Shown here piece by piece: positions 1 to 11,844 of a stretch of DNA of 64,000 nucleotides. The notes below the pieces were generated by a model. The model saw only the letters and a program-made list of their open reading frames with translations. It did no database searches and was not told where the DNA came from. Source of the stretch: Hymenolepis diminuta (taxonomy: Eukaryota; Platyhelminthes; Cestoda; Cyclophyllidea; Hymenolepididae). Both the position numbers and the translations under genes were made by a program. The DNA lies in NCBI GenBank assembly GCA_900708905.1, contig CAADRB010000002.1, forward strand, positions 3,900,993 through 3,964,992, read 5' to 3'. Position 1 is the stretch's first letter. Every line of letters begins with the position of its first letter.

Positions 1-240
1 TTGATTTTTGGAATAGGGGTGTATAATATTTACTAAATGGGTGGTTCACGCTCCACAATTCAAAAATCATAATTTGCCCCCCTGGATTGTAGAAAATGCT
101 TGTCTACAATGATCGATTTTTTTAATCAAGAAGGATCAGCATTGCCACTTCCTTCCACTTTTTCCAACGATTGATACTGCAAAATGATCTTGCATGATAT
201 ATAGTAGGTAACAGTTTTAAGGTAGCAGGGACGAGGTAGT
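1..240 (-). repeat. Family 1 dispersed repeat, copy a (cut by the window edge)
   Basis: The diagnostic word at 84-103 (ggattgtagaaaatgcttgt) matches 50111-50130 (ggattgcagaaaatgtttgt) and, reverse-complemented, 42511-42530 and 60475-60494. Similarity to the 60-kb copy continues through aatgatctt (about 184-192) and on to tttaag near 245. Confidence 0.7.
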
Positions 241-694
241 AACAAATTTTAAGTTAACAGAACTCCATAAGCTGTATTCACTCAAAATGAATCATTTATT
301 TATTTTTAAGTAATTTTATCCTGTGTACGTTAGAATTCTGCAATGAAAGGTCAATAGTATATTTCACTTTCGGTTCATTCTGATACTTTATTCAAATCTG
401 TTCTATATTTTAAAAAATAGTTGCAATGTAAGTTTGGTTTCGGAAATGGTTGAGTATTACCGCGTTTTCAATTATGCTATTCTTATATTTCCATTTACTC
501 CTTATTAGATTGAAGCAGTAGGTAAATATGATAATGGGTAAGAGGAATTTGCGACTGTCTGCGAAGTCATAAATCACAATATAAGCACCCATCGATAATC
601 CGCATGACCGACCTTATTGTTTGGCACTGATTCGTCAAGGATCTTCAGAGTACTAGTTTCTCTACAAAGAGACATCAGAATGTTTCCTTTATTG

Positions 695-755
695 TGTGCC
701 GATGGCACAGTAGTCAATGTGCACATCTGCTAAGTCAGGGGTTTCGCGATCGATG
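695..755 (+). repeat. tRNA-like sequence related to that at 7.8 kb
   Basis: TGGCACAGTAG (703-713) as A box and GGTTTCGCGATC (740-751) as degenerate B box, with gtgca, atctg and tcagg between them in the same order as at 7784-7803. Confidence 0.35.
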
Positions 756-907
756 CTCATTGGTGCACATCCAGTGGTATGGATGGCTAACTTCACTGGC
801 TAATTCTGGTCAGTCACGATACCCAAGTCAAATGTTGCCAATACTTTCATAGATAAACCTAAATGTATTTTCTAAGCTAACGAGTTATTAACACTATCCT
901 TATTTAG

Positions 908-2772
908 ACTGAAGATGGAGTACAACGAACAGCGAGTTAAGGTGATGGAAGGTGAAGAGACTTTGAATATGCTTGAGGCTAGGTTCACTGATGGACATCA
1001 ACAGTACAAGCGTCTCCGACATACCAATGTTCTCAATGCCGCCTTTCCCATTTGGTATGATGGACACATTGGTGTTATCAACAGTCTCCACTTGGGTCGT
1101 CTTCCCTCTAATCCGGTAAGATCACCGCTGACCACTCAATAATTATTAATATTAATATTGCCACTAGTACTTTTGTATTGGTTTTGCAAGTAGAGGGTGA
1201 ATAGTGGATCTGAAAAAGGCATGCGATAACAATGGTAATCCAGAAATATTCGCAAAAGGATTAACACTAGGAGCACAGTTTGTCTAATATTTCGAAATAT
1301 TGGTATCTCATGCGAATAATTACTTCAGAAAGAAGGAAAATACGGTAATATTATAGTAATATATATAAGCTGTAACGTGTAGATCATTATCTTACGCGAA
1401 TATGAAGATATAGGTTATACGTCTTGCAAATAACGATTCGAGTACTATAATCATCGATATATTCAGTTTATCCTCCAGAAACTCCGATTTCCATTAAATA
1501 AATTGCATTTGGAGGCTAAACATATAAATCGAAAGTATGACTTTCGCCTCATGACTAAAGTTAGGAATTAATTTTATCACTAAGTTAACATCTGAATTCC
1601 ATTCAATTTTGAAACAAATTCGAAAAATTACGACTTAAATACTTGAATCTGAATAGACCATATTGAATTTGAGATGATAGAATAAAAATATTGGTACTTT
1701 TATTCCGTTTTTTATTGATAAAAATAATATGCAATGTGCTATTTGGACAGGTGGAGAGAAAATAGTTAAGGAAAAGGCAGGGAGATTTGGTCCAAATTTC
1801 TCCTCAACCCGAAGAACGTATGTCGTTATTTCTTTGAAGATTTTTTGAAGGATCTCGCACTAAATTTGACACCAAAATTAAGGATGACATCCTGATATGT
1901 GGTGTTTGAGATACTCTTGTTTTGAATGACTTAAAACAACCGGAAAATGGCACTGGTAATTCTTGTTGATCGTTGTACCTGAGGAAAAATGATTTCGTCG
2001 ATAGTGCAAAAGCATTCTATGCATCATTTGGGTCTTAATTTGATGTTTATCGATTTTAAATAGTTTTTTTACGTTAATACATTCCCCATAGGTCAGTTGG
2101 CCAGAGATCAACGCAGCTTTGGGCCAATGTGCAATGCTTGCCACATGTCTTGCCAAGAAGTTTTCCTACACTTTTAAAGAGTAAGTCGCTTCCTTGAATT
2201 GAAGTCTCTCACGACTATCTGGTGTTATTAATCACACTGATTCTATCTACTAGTTATTTGATAACCCCCATTGGAAGTCAATCAAAGATTGCCGCTTTAC
2301 CGAATGGTCCTCCTATGCCACTTTACAATGCTTCAGCAACAATCCGTTTGTTGGGCAACAACAACAGGTGAGAATTTCTCTTTCCCGTTTCATATGAAAG
2401 TATAATTCATTCATAGCACTTAATACAACCTGATTTCGTTTTCAGCAGTTTCGACACTGCTCTAGTGATGTACCTAGATTGTATTGGTCAACTTCAAGCA
2501 CTAGTTGAACGACCTCCGGATTTCTGTCTTCCCTACAAAATTATGGAAAAAGGTCGTATTCAGGACAGAAGCGGTTCGCTTCACTCGATCAAGTAAGTTC
2601 ACGTTCTCGGTATTAAAATGTTTCGATGTAGTATATGAATGAAATATGACCTTGTTCTCCTTGCCTTAATAGATATTCTGACAATACTGAGGAGAATTGG
2701 ACAAGAGCCCTGAAAATGCTACTAATTGATCTCAAGTATATTATTGCATCTACCTTCCGAAATTCGGCATAA
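908..2772 (+). CDS. BECN1: Beclin-1/ATG6 homologue, C-terminal part (5' exons outside window)
   Basis: Beclin-1 is the scaffold subunit of the class III PI3-kinase (VPS34) complexes that start autophagy and endosome maturation. Five exons are visible: 908-1115, 2092-2180, 2254-2367, 2446-2592 and 2673-2772, all with GT-AG borders and matching phases (1 nt carried in, then 0, 2, 2, 2), ending in TAA. They give 218 residues: the end of the coiled coil (EYNEQRVKVMEG), the family hallmark TNVLNAAFPIW (human TNVFNATFHIW), GVINSLHLGRLPSNPV, EINAALGQ, LDCIGQL, DFCLPYKI and the terminal NWTRALKMLLIDLKYI. This covers the evolutionarily conserved BARA domain of Atg6/Beclin. The BH3 motif and most of the coiled coil must lie upstream of base 1. 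The loop equivalent to human FFW reads LLG (2348-2356). An AATAAA polyadenylation signal sits at 2941-2946. Identity is very sure; the first visible exon border is inferred from its tttag acceptor. Confidence 0.93.
1116..2091 (+). other. Beclin intron containing a family 2 repeat
   Basis: A 976-base intron bounded by gtaag and ccatag. It carries a family 2 repeat at about 1845-2040, which explains the open frame on the opposite strand (1878-2156). Nothing else was recognised. Confidence 0.8.
1845..2040 (-). repeat. Family 2 dispersed repeat, copy a (in a Beclin intron)
   Basis: The word cgtcgatagtgcaaaa (1996-2011) recurs exactly at 59833-59848 and partly at 53159. Orientation is arbitrary; the minus frame reads LHYRR, as in copy c. 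Confidence 0.65.
2441..2448 (+). promoter_or_regulatory. Tandem (NAGNAG) splice acceptor of Beclin exon 4
   Basis: The acceptor reads ttcagcag. Splicing after the first AG gives NNNSSFD, after the second NNNSFD. Both keep the frame, so isoforms differing by one serine are possible. The site lies directly after the degenerate aromatic-finger loop. Confidence 0.5.
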
Positions 2773-2940
2773 CTGTGATAACCCTAATTGACTGTGCATT
2801 ACTTGTGTCTTATTTTAGACTAAGTAATATTTTATGCTTGTACAAAGTAAGTTCAAGTTCTCTACGTAGGCCCTTTAAAAATAGCATTCACTGACATCCA
2901 TCTTGATTAATGGAAACACTTTGCAATCAGTATAATTAAG

Positions 2941-2946
2941 AATAAA
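2941..2946 (+). terminator. Polyadenylation signal AATAAA of the Beclin gene
   Basis: A canonical hexamer about 170 bases after the Beclin stop codon; the first AATAAA downstream of it on this strand. Confidence 0.55.
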
Positions 2947-4424
2947 CTAGCATTTGTTCACACATATATTGACAAATATTATGTTTTGGAGATGTATAGC
3001 GCTGACGTATATTTAATGAAGTCGATCATCCAAGTCAAAATATTAGATATACCTCCGGAGGAACTTTTGAGAAAGCATTCAGTTCTGAAGCTAATGTCTA
3101 TAAAGAGCTGGTAAGGCAGTTGTGATATACATTGACGTATTTGAGTTGCAACTTAATTATTGCAGCACAACTTAATTGTAAATCTTAAACTCCGTAGACC
3201 GATTCCTCTTCTCATATTTATTTAGGAAATTAAATCTATTCTTAGTTTGTTCGGATAATATAACGCACAAGAATTTAATGCATTAATAAAATGAACTTAG
3301 CACGTTTACACTTTTTCTTCTGATTCGAAGTATAGGTATTGGTGGAACTTCTGTCTGCTTTCAGTCTTTAAATATGGATTTATTCCATTGACATCTAGCT
3401 GGAAGCCTTTCTTATAGGGTATTCGCTCTTAATGTCGGTTTCCGAAAAGAAAAAGCATAGTTGCATTAGGTTTTCATAATTGTGCATATTTAACTAATCA
3501 TTTCTTTAAATTAATTTCGATATTGATTGAAGAGTGGAAGAAAAGCATTTATAAGGGCACCTTGAACTGAATTTGGAAACATTTGCTTTTAATAAATATT
3601 TTCTATAATCTGTATAACTAACACCTGTATCTTAGCGTTTACCTATAATTAGATCAGTGTACTACGTTTATCTATTTTGCATTGATTATAATTGCCTGGT
3701 TGGTACAAACCGAATCGAAGTTATTCAATCAGTGACTCTGGTTGAAGTCCAACCAAGCTCATAAGATGTGGCCCGTTATGGCTAGATAAACAGTTCGCAT
3801 TTGATGTTTGAGCATTCCTTAGGTTAACCTCCAACCGAACTTGACAATCTCTCATGTCTAAAGGTAGATGGATTTAACGATGAAGAGATATCAAATTTCA
3901 CTGGAATTCTAGAGAAATCTTTACTTTTCGGGATTAAATCCTTCCCATTTATACATTCCTTTCAGTAAATGGAATATTTGCAACTTGACATTTTTTGACC
4001 TAACATCCATCTTTGTTTCAAACTTTAATTGATCGCTTTTTTATCAGATAAACTCAAGAATTAAAGTTTGATTCAGTTTAATTTAATTGGGATGCGGGAG
4101 TTTGGAGAATTGGATAGTAGCGCTTATCGACATTGCCTGAACTCAATATTGATATAAATATCTAATCAATAATTGTGTATTAATTATCTTCAGCATGCTT
4201 CTCACAATTAGGTTATTTGCATTTATGGAGTTTTCATAACCGCTCAGTTGCTCACTTTTGTAATATATGGCTCTTCTATGCTGTAGTACCGTTAGCAAGT
4301 TCTGTTGCTATTATATATCTCCCCACTCGGTATCATTAACTTACAGTTGACTCAGACTAGATAGAGGAGGTTAAGACAAATATAATTAACTCGAGACAAC
4401 ACATTAATCAGAGGTATGCCATGG

Positions 4425-4640
4425 CAATACAGGTTGCCTTCATGTTGTGTTGTTATAAGATCAAAACACCGTCGGACAGGTAAGAGTTTTAGCGCCAGAT
4501 AACTGTCAAGATGTTAGGGGTGATGTGCGCCCTCGTTTTGATAAGGATGAAGGGTGACCTAGTGATAACCTGCGGGAATCGATAATTCCGAGATAAAACA
4601 TAAACACTGAAGCAGCTACATTTTTATCTCTTTTGAATAA
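4425..4640 (+). repeat. Family 3 repeat, copy a
   Basis: Its cctcgttttgataagg (4531-4546) matches cctcgtcttgataagg at 62618-62633, and similarity runs both ways over about 200 bases (gggaatcgataattccg vs ttggaatcggttatttcg). Confidence 0.65.
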
Positions 4641-5626
4641 CTATGAAATCACAAGTAGCACAAATCAAAGGTTTTGATGGAGGCCCGAATTCATAACATC
4701 TGACGTAGCTGCAACACGTTTTTGCAAGACAGTTAATGAAGTACCCACCCCTGATAATTAATGAGGTTCTAAATAGATTATACGACACTTAAATCTCTTA
4801 TTCCAACACAAAGGAGTTAAAGAATTTACGGATGGTAACCACAGAAAACTAGGTCGTTTTCACTGATCTTCTAGTTCTACAGAAAGGCATGTAATCCTCT
4901 TCACGCATTTTGTGGAGATACTACTTGAGCCACTTTGAAAAACTTGCACTTAACTACTTTTTCATTGACATGTATTACCGATAGGTTTTGCTTTCGTAAC
5001 TTCCGGTTTAAGCTATTGAAAACAACTCAGTTCACCTTAACTAATCTGCGAGGATGTACTATTTTACCAACGGTCAACCATCAGTGAATGTACGAAGGCC
5101 AAAATTATGCTGGCTGCCATTATTAGTCGGAGGTTGATCCGTAGGGCTCCAGCTCCCAATTCTTGTTCTTAAAAAAGACCAGATACGACTGTACTTCTAA
5201 TTATCGCAGCCTCAGATATTTACGAGTAGCTAGAACAAACATTCTAATATGTAATGAAATGATTTCTCAACCAGAGAATCACGCAGTTATTATCCCTTAC
5301 CCAAGATAACAGAAGACCTGTTTTGTGTATAAGGAATAATATATGTATATATAAGCGGGTTCCCTATTTTTATACACACATGTCCACAGACTCAAGGCAC
5401 ATGACACAGTTGTGGAATGTAACAAAAGAAAAGGAAGCAAACGATTCAAACAACCCTCAACATTATTAATGTAAGCCCCCATCTCTCTACCTTTTGAGGA
5501 AGGTAAACGACAATTTATAGTGCACAGCCGAATGTGGATAGGAAGCGGGGGAGGAATTCCTGTCCAACTGTAAAAAAGCGGGAGGAAATCTGAACACAAT
5601 ATATGTACACGCAATCTTGTTCTCCT

Positions 5627-8600
5627 TCAATAAAGAGCTTGGTTATGGAGAGTTTGACCATTCTCCAAGTTAGAATTGGAATTCAGGGGAGTGTGATCAA
5701 TAATTAGGGATCCACTTTCCTCAAACTCTGGCCTGAGCTCTTCCGGTTCAATCTCAGGAGGAAACAATGTTTCAGAAGCGACGTCCCCATTAGGAGTGAC
5801 TTGATTGGAAGTATCGGCGATTATCGACGATTGAGCATCTTGTGGTTGAGCCAAAGCCATAGCGGCATCAATAGCCTTTTTGTAGGAATTCTGTTTTCCT
5901 TGTTTATATTTCCGTTTGTCCAGCTTCTTCTGATAGTTAGCTAGGAAGGGTAGGATTTTCTCGCAGGACAACTCGTTGGTTTCGTTGGTACCAAACCAGG
6001 TGATTTGAGCAATACAAGCGTATGGTGGGCGAAGACAGAGACGGGTAATACGAGCTGGCCACCATGGCCAACCACTCAACTTGCCCCATACCACATCACC
6101 AATTCGGAATGTGATGGAGGAGGAGGGTACTTGGTGGGTTTCAACTAGATTGGACTCGGTGACGGGTTGGGGGTCGTAGACTAGGGGGGAGTGAGAGGAA
6201 CTTGCGGAGTCTGCAATAGGGGAAGGGAAAGCCGGTTGATGAAGAGTCAAGGATTCAGACACTACAGGTCCAGGCTCACCATGTAGGACTTCAACCTAAC
6301 AAATGAAAAAAAACACATCGATAATGGATAAGTTAAATATCAATTCATTGTTAATTTTGGCTTGTATCGACAATAACTGACTTGTAGTAATGACTATGAG
6401 AGAGCCAAAAAAAATGACACTTTCAACTGCTTATGGAATTCGTGATGCACAAGCCTTCAAAATAAATAGGCATAAATAAGAATAGAGAGGAATCATAATC
6501 TATTCTCACATAAGATGAATATGTATACTCTGGTACTGAAATCTTCAGTCATGCGCTTCCTTCTTATTCATATCTTGATACAAACTTGATATCACCTTAT
6601 TTGATCAGACGAATTTAATGTACGTAGTGACTGGAAATTAACTCCCCCGAAGATCTCTCGGCTTTTAAATGTTTGAGAAGGAACCGAATTATCGGCAAAA
6701 TAATGATGTTCAGAAAATAATAGTTCAAACGCTTAGATTGATAGGAAGAGAAAACAATGCTTTACAGGACACCAGAGGTGCGATACCGATTCCACGTCAT
6801 CGACACGTCACTTCCATGTCATAATCATGGCATGACGAGATCAATCACCACTCATCAATTGGTCCATTGACTGAGCAATCGTATTAGACCACATTCGGCT
6901 ATTGTAGCCTAATGATTGGTGCAATCTTCTGCGATCAATCACAGTTCGACCAAACCCAATTCTTCAGTGTTAATAGAATCTTAATTGGATTAATAACATT
7001 GATCTGGTCTGGTTTGGTCATTGTTTTCTTCAGCTCACTCTGAGATCTGAGCAAACGTGGCATACATTATGACAGGGGGTCCGACTACAAGTTATAACAA
7101 AGATGTTGAATGAGCATTACGAAGATACGTGACCAGATCTTCTAATCGACTACAAACTAGAAAAGAAGAGATGGGCAACGCAACCATTCTATTATTTTAC
7201 GCTATCGGATGTGTGCTCTTGTATAATTACTCCAAGTATAAGACTGATACGAGAATTAAAGACAAAATGTTCTCCATGAATTTGATCTTCCGAATTACAC
7301 ACTACACGAAAAACTGGGAAAGAATTAAAATGGCCGAAAGATAATCATCAAGTGTCACAGAACTTGCTCCTTAATGTACAAGATTGGGAAAGATGCGCAT
7401 CGTTTTGTCCAGTACCTATTCTTTAAATAAAAGGGCCTCATCATAAACCGGAGAGACTTCATAAAATATCTTACTCGAAATAATATGATATATTTCAATA
7501 GTTTCCAAGAGAAGATTAATAAAACGAACATGGTTAAGTAACAAAAAGAAAATAGAACACACATGTCTAAAACCAGATCGAGAAGAGTATCTTGATAAGC
7601 CTTTTTGATACATACTATCTTTTAACAATAAGGATATCAAGAGAAGAAACCTAGAACGATGCGAAAATTACAGAAAAAACATGACTCTGTATACCACAAA
7701 CATTGATTACACCTTTACACTCTTTGTTCGCTATCTGTAAACGCGGAAACTTGATTACTGTGCGTCGGTGGCGCATTAGCCACCGTGCATATCTGAGGTC
7801 AGGAATTTGGTTCCAATCTGCGCACACTCAATAAGCGGAATGGTCAACCGCACTGACTTAATACGGCTAACACAGAGGGTGGCGGAGTCCGAATCTCACC
7901 AGAGATGATCCCTGATGCCACTCTCTGCCCACAAAAAGCGTCGGAAAATGCTTTTCTAAGTGGACTTGGGAATTATTATATAAATAGCAAAACTTCTAGC
8001 TCTAATCACTGCCTGTTATTTGGTTAACCCTCAAACGACCGTATAAATAGTATAGGTAGAGACTGACCTTATAACCGCCAGTGACCTCTGAACTCCTCTT
8101 TTGATTAGAATCTGCGTCACCATCACTTGAAATGAGGGCTCGATTGATTTTGATCTTTATATGAGGATGAGGAAGTTCGGGGTTTGTTGGGACAGCAATA
8201 GGTGCTTGCGGAAGCTCTGACACTTTAATAATAGCATCTTCTTCCTTCTTTACAGATGCCTGCCGATAACGATTTTTGTGCTTCTCATGAGGTACAGCCG
8301 TCCGCTTACGATCTGTTTTAAGGGACTCTTTAGCAAATTCTGCGTTAGAATTGCCGTTTTCGGATTTAGATGGTGGCTTCTCAACAGAAGCCTGTGTATT
8401 AATAGATTCATTAGAAGTAGGATTAAGTGTTGCTATCGATGTAGAATTGTCCTTTGGTTCTTGTACCTTTTTCTTAACAGATCCACCTTCTATATCGTTA
8501 GGCTTCTTTGACTTTGTTTGACTCTTAGGAGTCGCTTCCTCTAACCGGCGCCTTTTAGCAGAAGGCAGTAATTTTCCCTCATTGTAAGAATCGGTAGCAC

Positions 8601-9553
8601 TATGACCTCGTTTGCTAGTTTTCGGAGAAGTTTCCTCCTGAAGGTACGAATCCGAAGAAGAGGTATTAATGCTCTTTTTACAGATTTGACAGAAGCTCTC
8701 TGATTTGGGTCGAAAGACTGAACGCGATGGTCCGCGAGAGGGAAAAAGGCGCTTATTGCTGGGATGGAGAATACTGAAACGAGAAGCCTCACCGTTAGCC
8801 TTGTAGGTGAAACGTTCAGCACAACATGCTGTTGTATTTAAAGAAAGTCCATTGCTTGAATCTGTAGTGAAAGGTAGCCAAGTTTCGGCACCTGCTGCAC
8901 GAGTTTCATTTACGCCAATCCTGAAACACCATTTGATCATTGTTAAAATGGACTTATAAAGTGCAGATAATGACTAACAATCACAATCTTGATGCAGTTC
9001 TACATAGTAAATAACATGACATCGACCGCTCAACCAAATATACAGTGAGGCAATCTTAGTATCTAAAAGCTCAGACATAGAGGAAGTTGAAAGAATCACC
9101 CGACAAAACGAAAGCCAAACAGGTATATGCAATGAATTATGCAAGGATCTTTATAACAAGAAAAGACAATATTTAATATTCCATGGGAAAATCAGCCTTT
9201 TGGCTTTCTTTACGCGTAATACGATAAAAAAATTTCTCTTCTCGTTTATAGTGAATGTCATATTAAATATGCAAAAATTCTATGACCAAAAACGTAGTTA
9301 AAATATTTTTAAATAAATCTCTTTCTACATCTTTAACTTACGAATACAACCTTGAAGTGTATGGGAAAATCAAATCAAAAAATGTCGAAACACAAGGTAT
9401 TTACCTCTGATCATCGGCGAGTAAAATGCCTCGGTATACCTTTCCTTCAGATACATACTTAACAGCTAAAAGTTTTTCAGTTGAATAATCCACAACAACA
9501 TTTATGGTTTGATCAGTTGGCCAATCTTTAGCATCCGCTATGCTAGACGCCAT
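5627..9553 (-). CDS. PWWP2A/PWWP2B-like PWWP-domain chromatin protein
   Basis: Vertebrate PWWP2A/B are nuclear chromatin readers; PWWP2A binds H2A.Z nucleosomes and H3K36-methylated chromatin and associates with NuRD-type deacetylase components. Three exons on the minus strand, 9553-9405, 8920-8068 and 6295-5627, join in frame (phases 2 and 0) to 556 residues and a TGA stop. The start MASSIADAKDWP is followed by VYRGILLADDQ (residues about 37-48), which resembles the conserved N-terminal block of PWWP2. Residues about 50-334 are low-complexity, basic and serine-rich, with SAKRRRLEE and HIKIKINRAL. The PWWP domain is at about 398-485: GDVVWGKLSGWPWWPARI (PWWP itself is residues 411-414), then QITWFG and LPFLANYQKK. 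The block ending SYKKAIDAAMALAQ matches the PWWP2 tail (YRKAITEAAKAAKQ). It differs from vertebrate PWWP2 in having about 70 acidic residues after the PWWP region. Assignment to PWWP2 rather than another PWWP family is fairly sure; the function is taken from vertebrates. Confidence 0.87.
6296..8067 (-). other. Intron 2 of the PWWP2-like gene, with a tRNA-like repeat
   Basis: A 1,772-base intron. It holds a tRNA-like/SINE-like sequence at about 7762-7830 and a patch with repeated gatcaatcac words at 6840-6950. Several small open frames (7129-7344 plus; 7355-7640 minus) overlap each other on both strands, resemble no family and are rejected as genes. Confidence 0.75.
7762..7830 (+). repeat. tRNA-like sequence, probable SINE head
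   Basis: TGGCGCATTAGC (7769-7780) resembles a tRNA A box and GGTTCCAATC (7809-7818) a B box, 28 bases apart as in tRNA genes. No complete cloverleaf with an acceptor stem is apparent. A similar arrangement lies at 695-755. tRNA-derived SINEs are known from schistosomes. Confidence 0.4.
8921..9404 (-). other. Intron 1 of the PWWP2-like gene
   Basis: A 484-base AT-rich intron between the donor AGAG/gtaaat and the acceptor tgtttcag. Nothing else was recognised. Confidence 0.8.
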
Positions 9554-10329
9554 TTTTGGCGACGAAATTCAAGTTGCCCATATGAAATATAAAATATTAT
9601 AACAAGACTATATGTCTTGAAATCAGATTATTCGATAATATTTTATTCGCATAATTATTTTATGTTCATTATGCTGTAATAAATATTTTCACGCTATGGA
9701 TAACCTGCGGTTTGCATTTTATAACTTAATTTGCGCAAATTACAATGACATTTTAATCCCACGGCATAATCACCAGCACAATGATTAGAACCAGTAAGGT
9801 AATTACATTTTTATTTTTGCTTTACGTTCCCCATAACCGAGGCGGTTTCTGCGCGCATTTTTAAATAATTCAATTAATATTACGACAATGCTACTAAATT
9901 TGACATAACATATATTGAGGAAAAGTTATTAAAAGAACGCTCTGTGCTTAGACCCACGAAATGAGATTTTTACACAAACGTTGGCATAAATTTAAGCCAA
10001 AATGAAATTCTTTACAAATATAAATGAATATTTAATCAAGTATTTTAATATTTTTTTTGTATCAAATTCGAGAATATCTCAGATAAATAAAACTAACTTC
10101 AAATGCTTGAATTGATAAATGTTTTAGAAGTTTGTTATTTCACTTGTTTTCTTTGTTAGTTAAGTGGGTCTTCACTCAAATCTTTAAGAATATTTTTTAA
10201 GTCACTTTGCGATAAATCTTACGTACGACATGTTCTTAGGTTCTAGTGTAGTCTAAAGTCATTTTGATAGAACAATTCAGAGGTGATTACTAAGGCCAAT
10301 TAAATATATTGATCAAAATATTAAGTTTA

Positions 10330-10350
10330 TATATAAAAGATGTGACGTCA
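10330..10350. promoter_or_regulatory. TATA-like motif next to a perfect CRE palindrome
   Basis: TATATAAAA at 10330-10338 is followed at 10343-10350 by TGACGTCA, the full cAMP-response-element palindrome bound by CREB/ATF proteins. It lies about 790 bases upstream of the PWWP2-like start codon. No gene begins just downstream on the plus strand, so a role is unproven. Confidence 0.25.
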
Positions 10351-11844
10351 GTCATGTACCATCGTCCAAGTCTCCACATGATGATTGGCTACTGTTTTAA
10401 AAGTACACACTTAGATTTTTCTTGTGAGATGCTGTAGTTGAGGTCAACCAAATTCCTTTCCTTCCGAAGCATCAGCATTTGACTGATATCTGTAATGTCT
10501 GGCAGATTCAACTTCGAATCATTAAAATTAAATTAATCACTTCTGATTTAGATCGTCCTTTATAAAAAAATGCTATCCTTTAAAAAATCGAATTTAGTCA
10601 AGTTTCTATAATCAATTAACATACTTTTCCTTTTAATCACTGCATATTTTACCTATTATAAGCTCTCCCATGAAAAGTAGGATTCATCATGTTTCCAACT
10701 TTAAGATCTCATCTATTAGATATCAAACTGATATTGTATTCAAATAAGATTCTGAATTCAAGTCCTCTATTTAAATATTTAACCGTCAGAATTTTGCATT
10801 TAAAGTTAGAAATTTTTTTATAGGATGCCATTTCTGAGGCAGTGAAATAAATTACTCAATTAATAAAAGCACGTTACTTTAATTGAAAGAGGGATCTACA
10901 AACTATGAAGTATGTCTACGCAACATATAATTTCGAAAAAGAAAAATACGATAGATTGGACAGCAACAGAATTTGTGAAGATTCCAGTATTTCTCTGTGA
11001 GTCACACACTGCTAGATAAAAGACTTCTCTTGCCCAATTTTTCCTGCAAACTCGTTGTTTAAAATATACTATGTCGTAATTGAAAGAATAATAAAAATGT
11101 AAGTAAAATATATTATGTTTTGGAGAAAATATGTCATATTATCAAGGATAATCAATTGCAAATGTTCTTTTACTAGTTTGCTTTATTAAACTGTCTGATA
11201 ATCATGTATACCAACTTTCAAATTGATATTTTTCACTGAATAAAAAGAAATTTTTAATGTTTATTTGAAAAGTATTATTAAACTATAATTACTCCATGAT
11301 TTAGATTGAATTAATAAAATCGAATTTAAAATCGAAAATTGGCAATAAATTGTTATTATTGAAGATAACGAAATAGAATACCAATTTTAATATTTATAAT
11401 TTTTGAGAACTTTCCAAAATTATGAGAGCAAACTATTTGTACTAAAATTTTTGAATTTATCAGTTGTCTGGACAATGTATGCCACTAATGAGAAAATAAT
11501 CGCTTAAGCGTAGGGGATTAAAGACAAATAAATTGCATTTTGGTAAGGATTATGGTTGATCCTTTTTAATTCCAGAGGATTGTGGTTAATCCAAATTTTT
11601 TCTCTCCGAAATCGCCTGCAATTTCAGTTTGATTTACCGATATAGTGGCATATATTTAGATTAAGATTTTATCTGATAAGATTCTCTGCTTTAAAATAAC
11701 TCAGATTTTGATGAAGTAAAATGTAAAGCAATATTTCATATGTGATTAATAGAAAGTATATTTTAAACTTGAGGTCTGTTAATGCCAATTTCAAAATGTA
11801 ATTGAAAAGCTTTTGACTATTGAAAATTGGCAATACCTTGGTAA

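Larger units (their letters stand above)
1..907. other. Upstream/intronic DNA of the Beclin gene, repeat-rich
   Basis: No coding exon was recognised here, although the missing 5' part of the Beclin gene must begin at or before this stretch, so it is probably intron. Positions 1-240 hold a family 1 dispersed repeat (minus orientation) and about 695-755 a tRNA-like sequence. A short open frame at 410-592 on the minus strand resembles nothing and is very AT-rich. Confidence 0.6.
2773..5626. other. Intergenic between convergent Beclin and PWWP2-like genes
   Basis: Contains the Beclin 3' UTR with its AATAAA and a family 3 repeat at about 4425-4640. At the right end lies the 3' UTR of the PWWP2-like gene. 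A 105-codon open frame at 5297-5614 (minus) lies in that 3' UTR; it ends just before the PWWP2 stop, resembles no family known to me and probably is not translated. No clear polyadenylation signal for the PWWP2-like gene was found; AATAAT (minus strand, 5463-5468) is a weak candidate. Confidence 0.6.

Noticed and set aside
1878..2156. 92-codon minus-strand frame
   Set aside because: Runs across a Beclin exon and a family 2 repeat on the opposite strand.
5297..5614. 105-codon minus-strand frame just after the PWWP2 stop
   Set aside because: Lies in the probable 3' UTR, resembles no family and ends in an AT repeat.
8278..8822. Open frames on plus and minus strands at 8278-8511 and 8541-8822
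   Set aside because: They are other-frame shadows of PWWP2-like exon 2, whose own frame joins correctly to exons 1 and 3.
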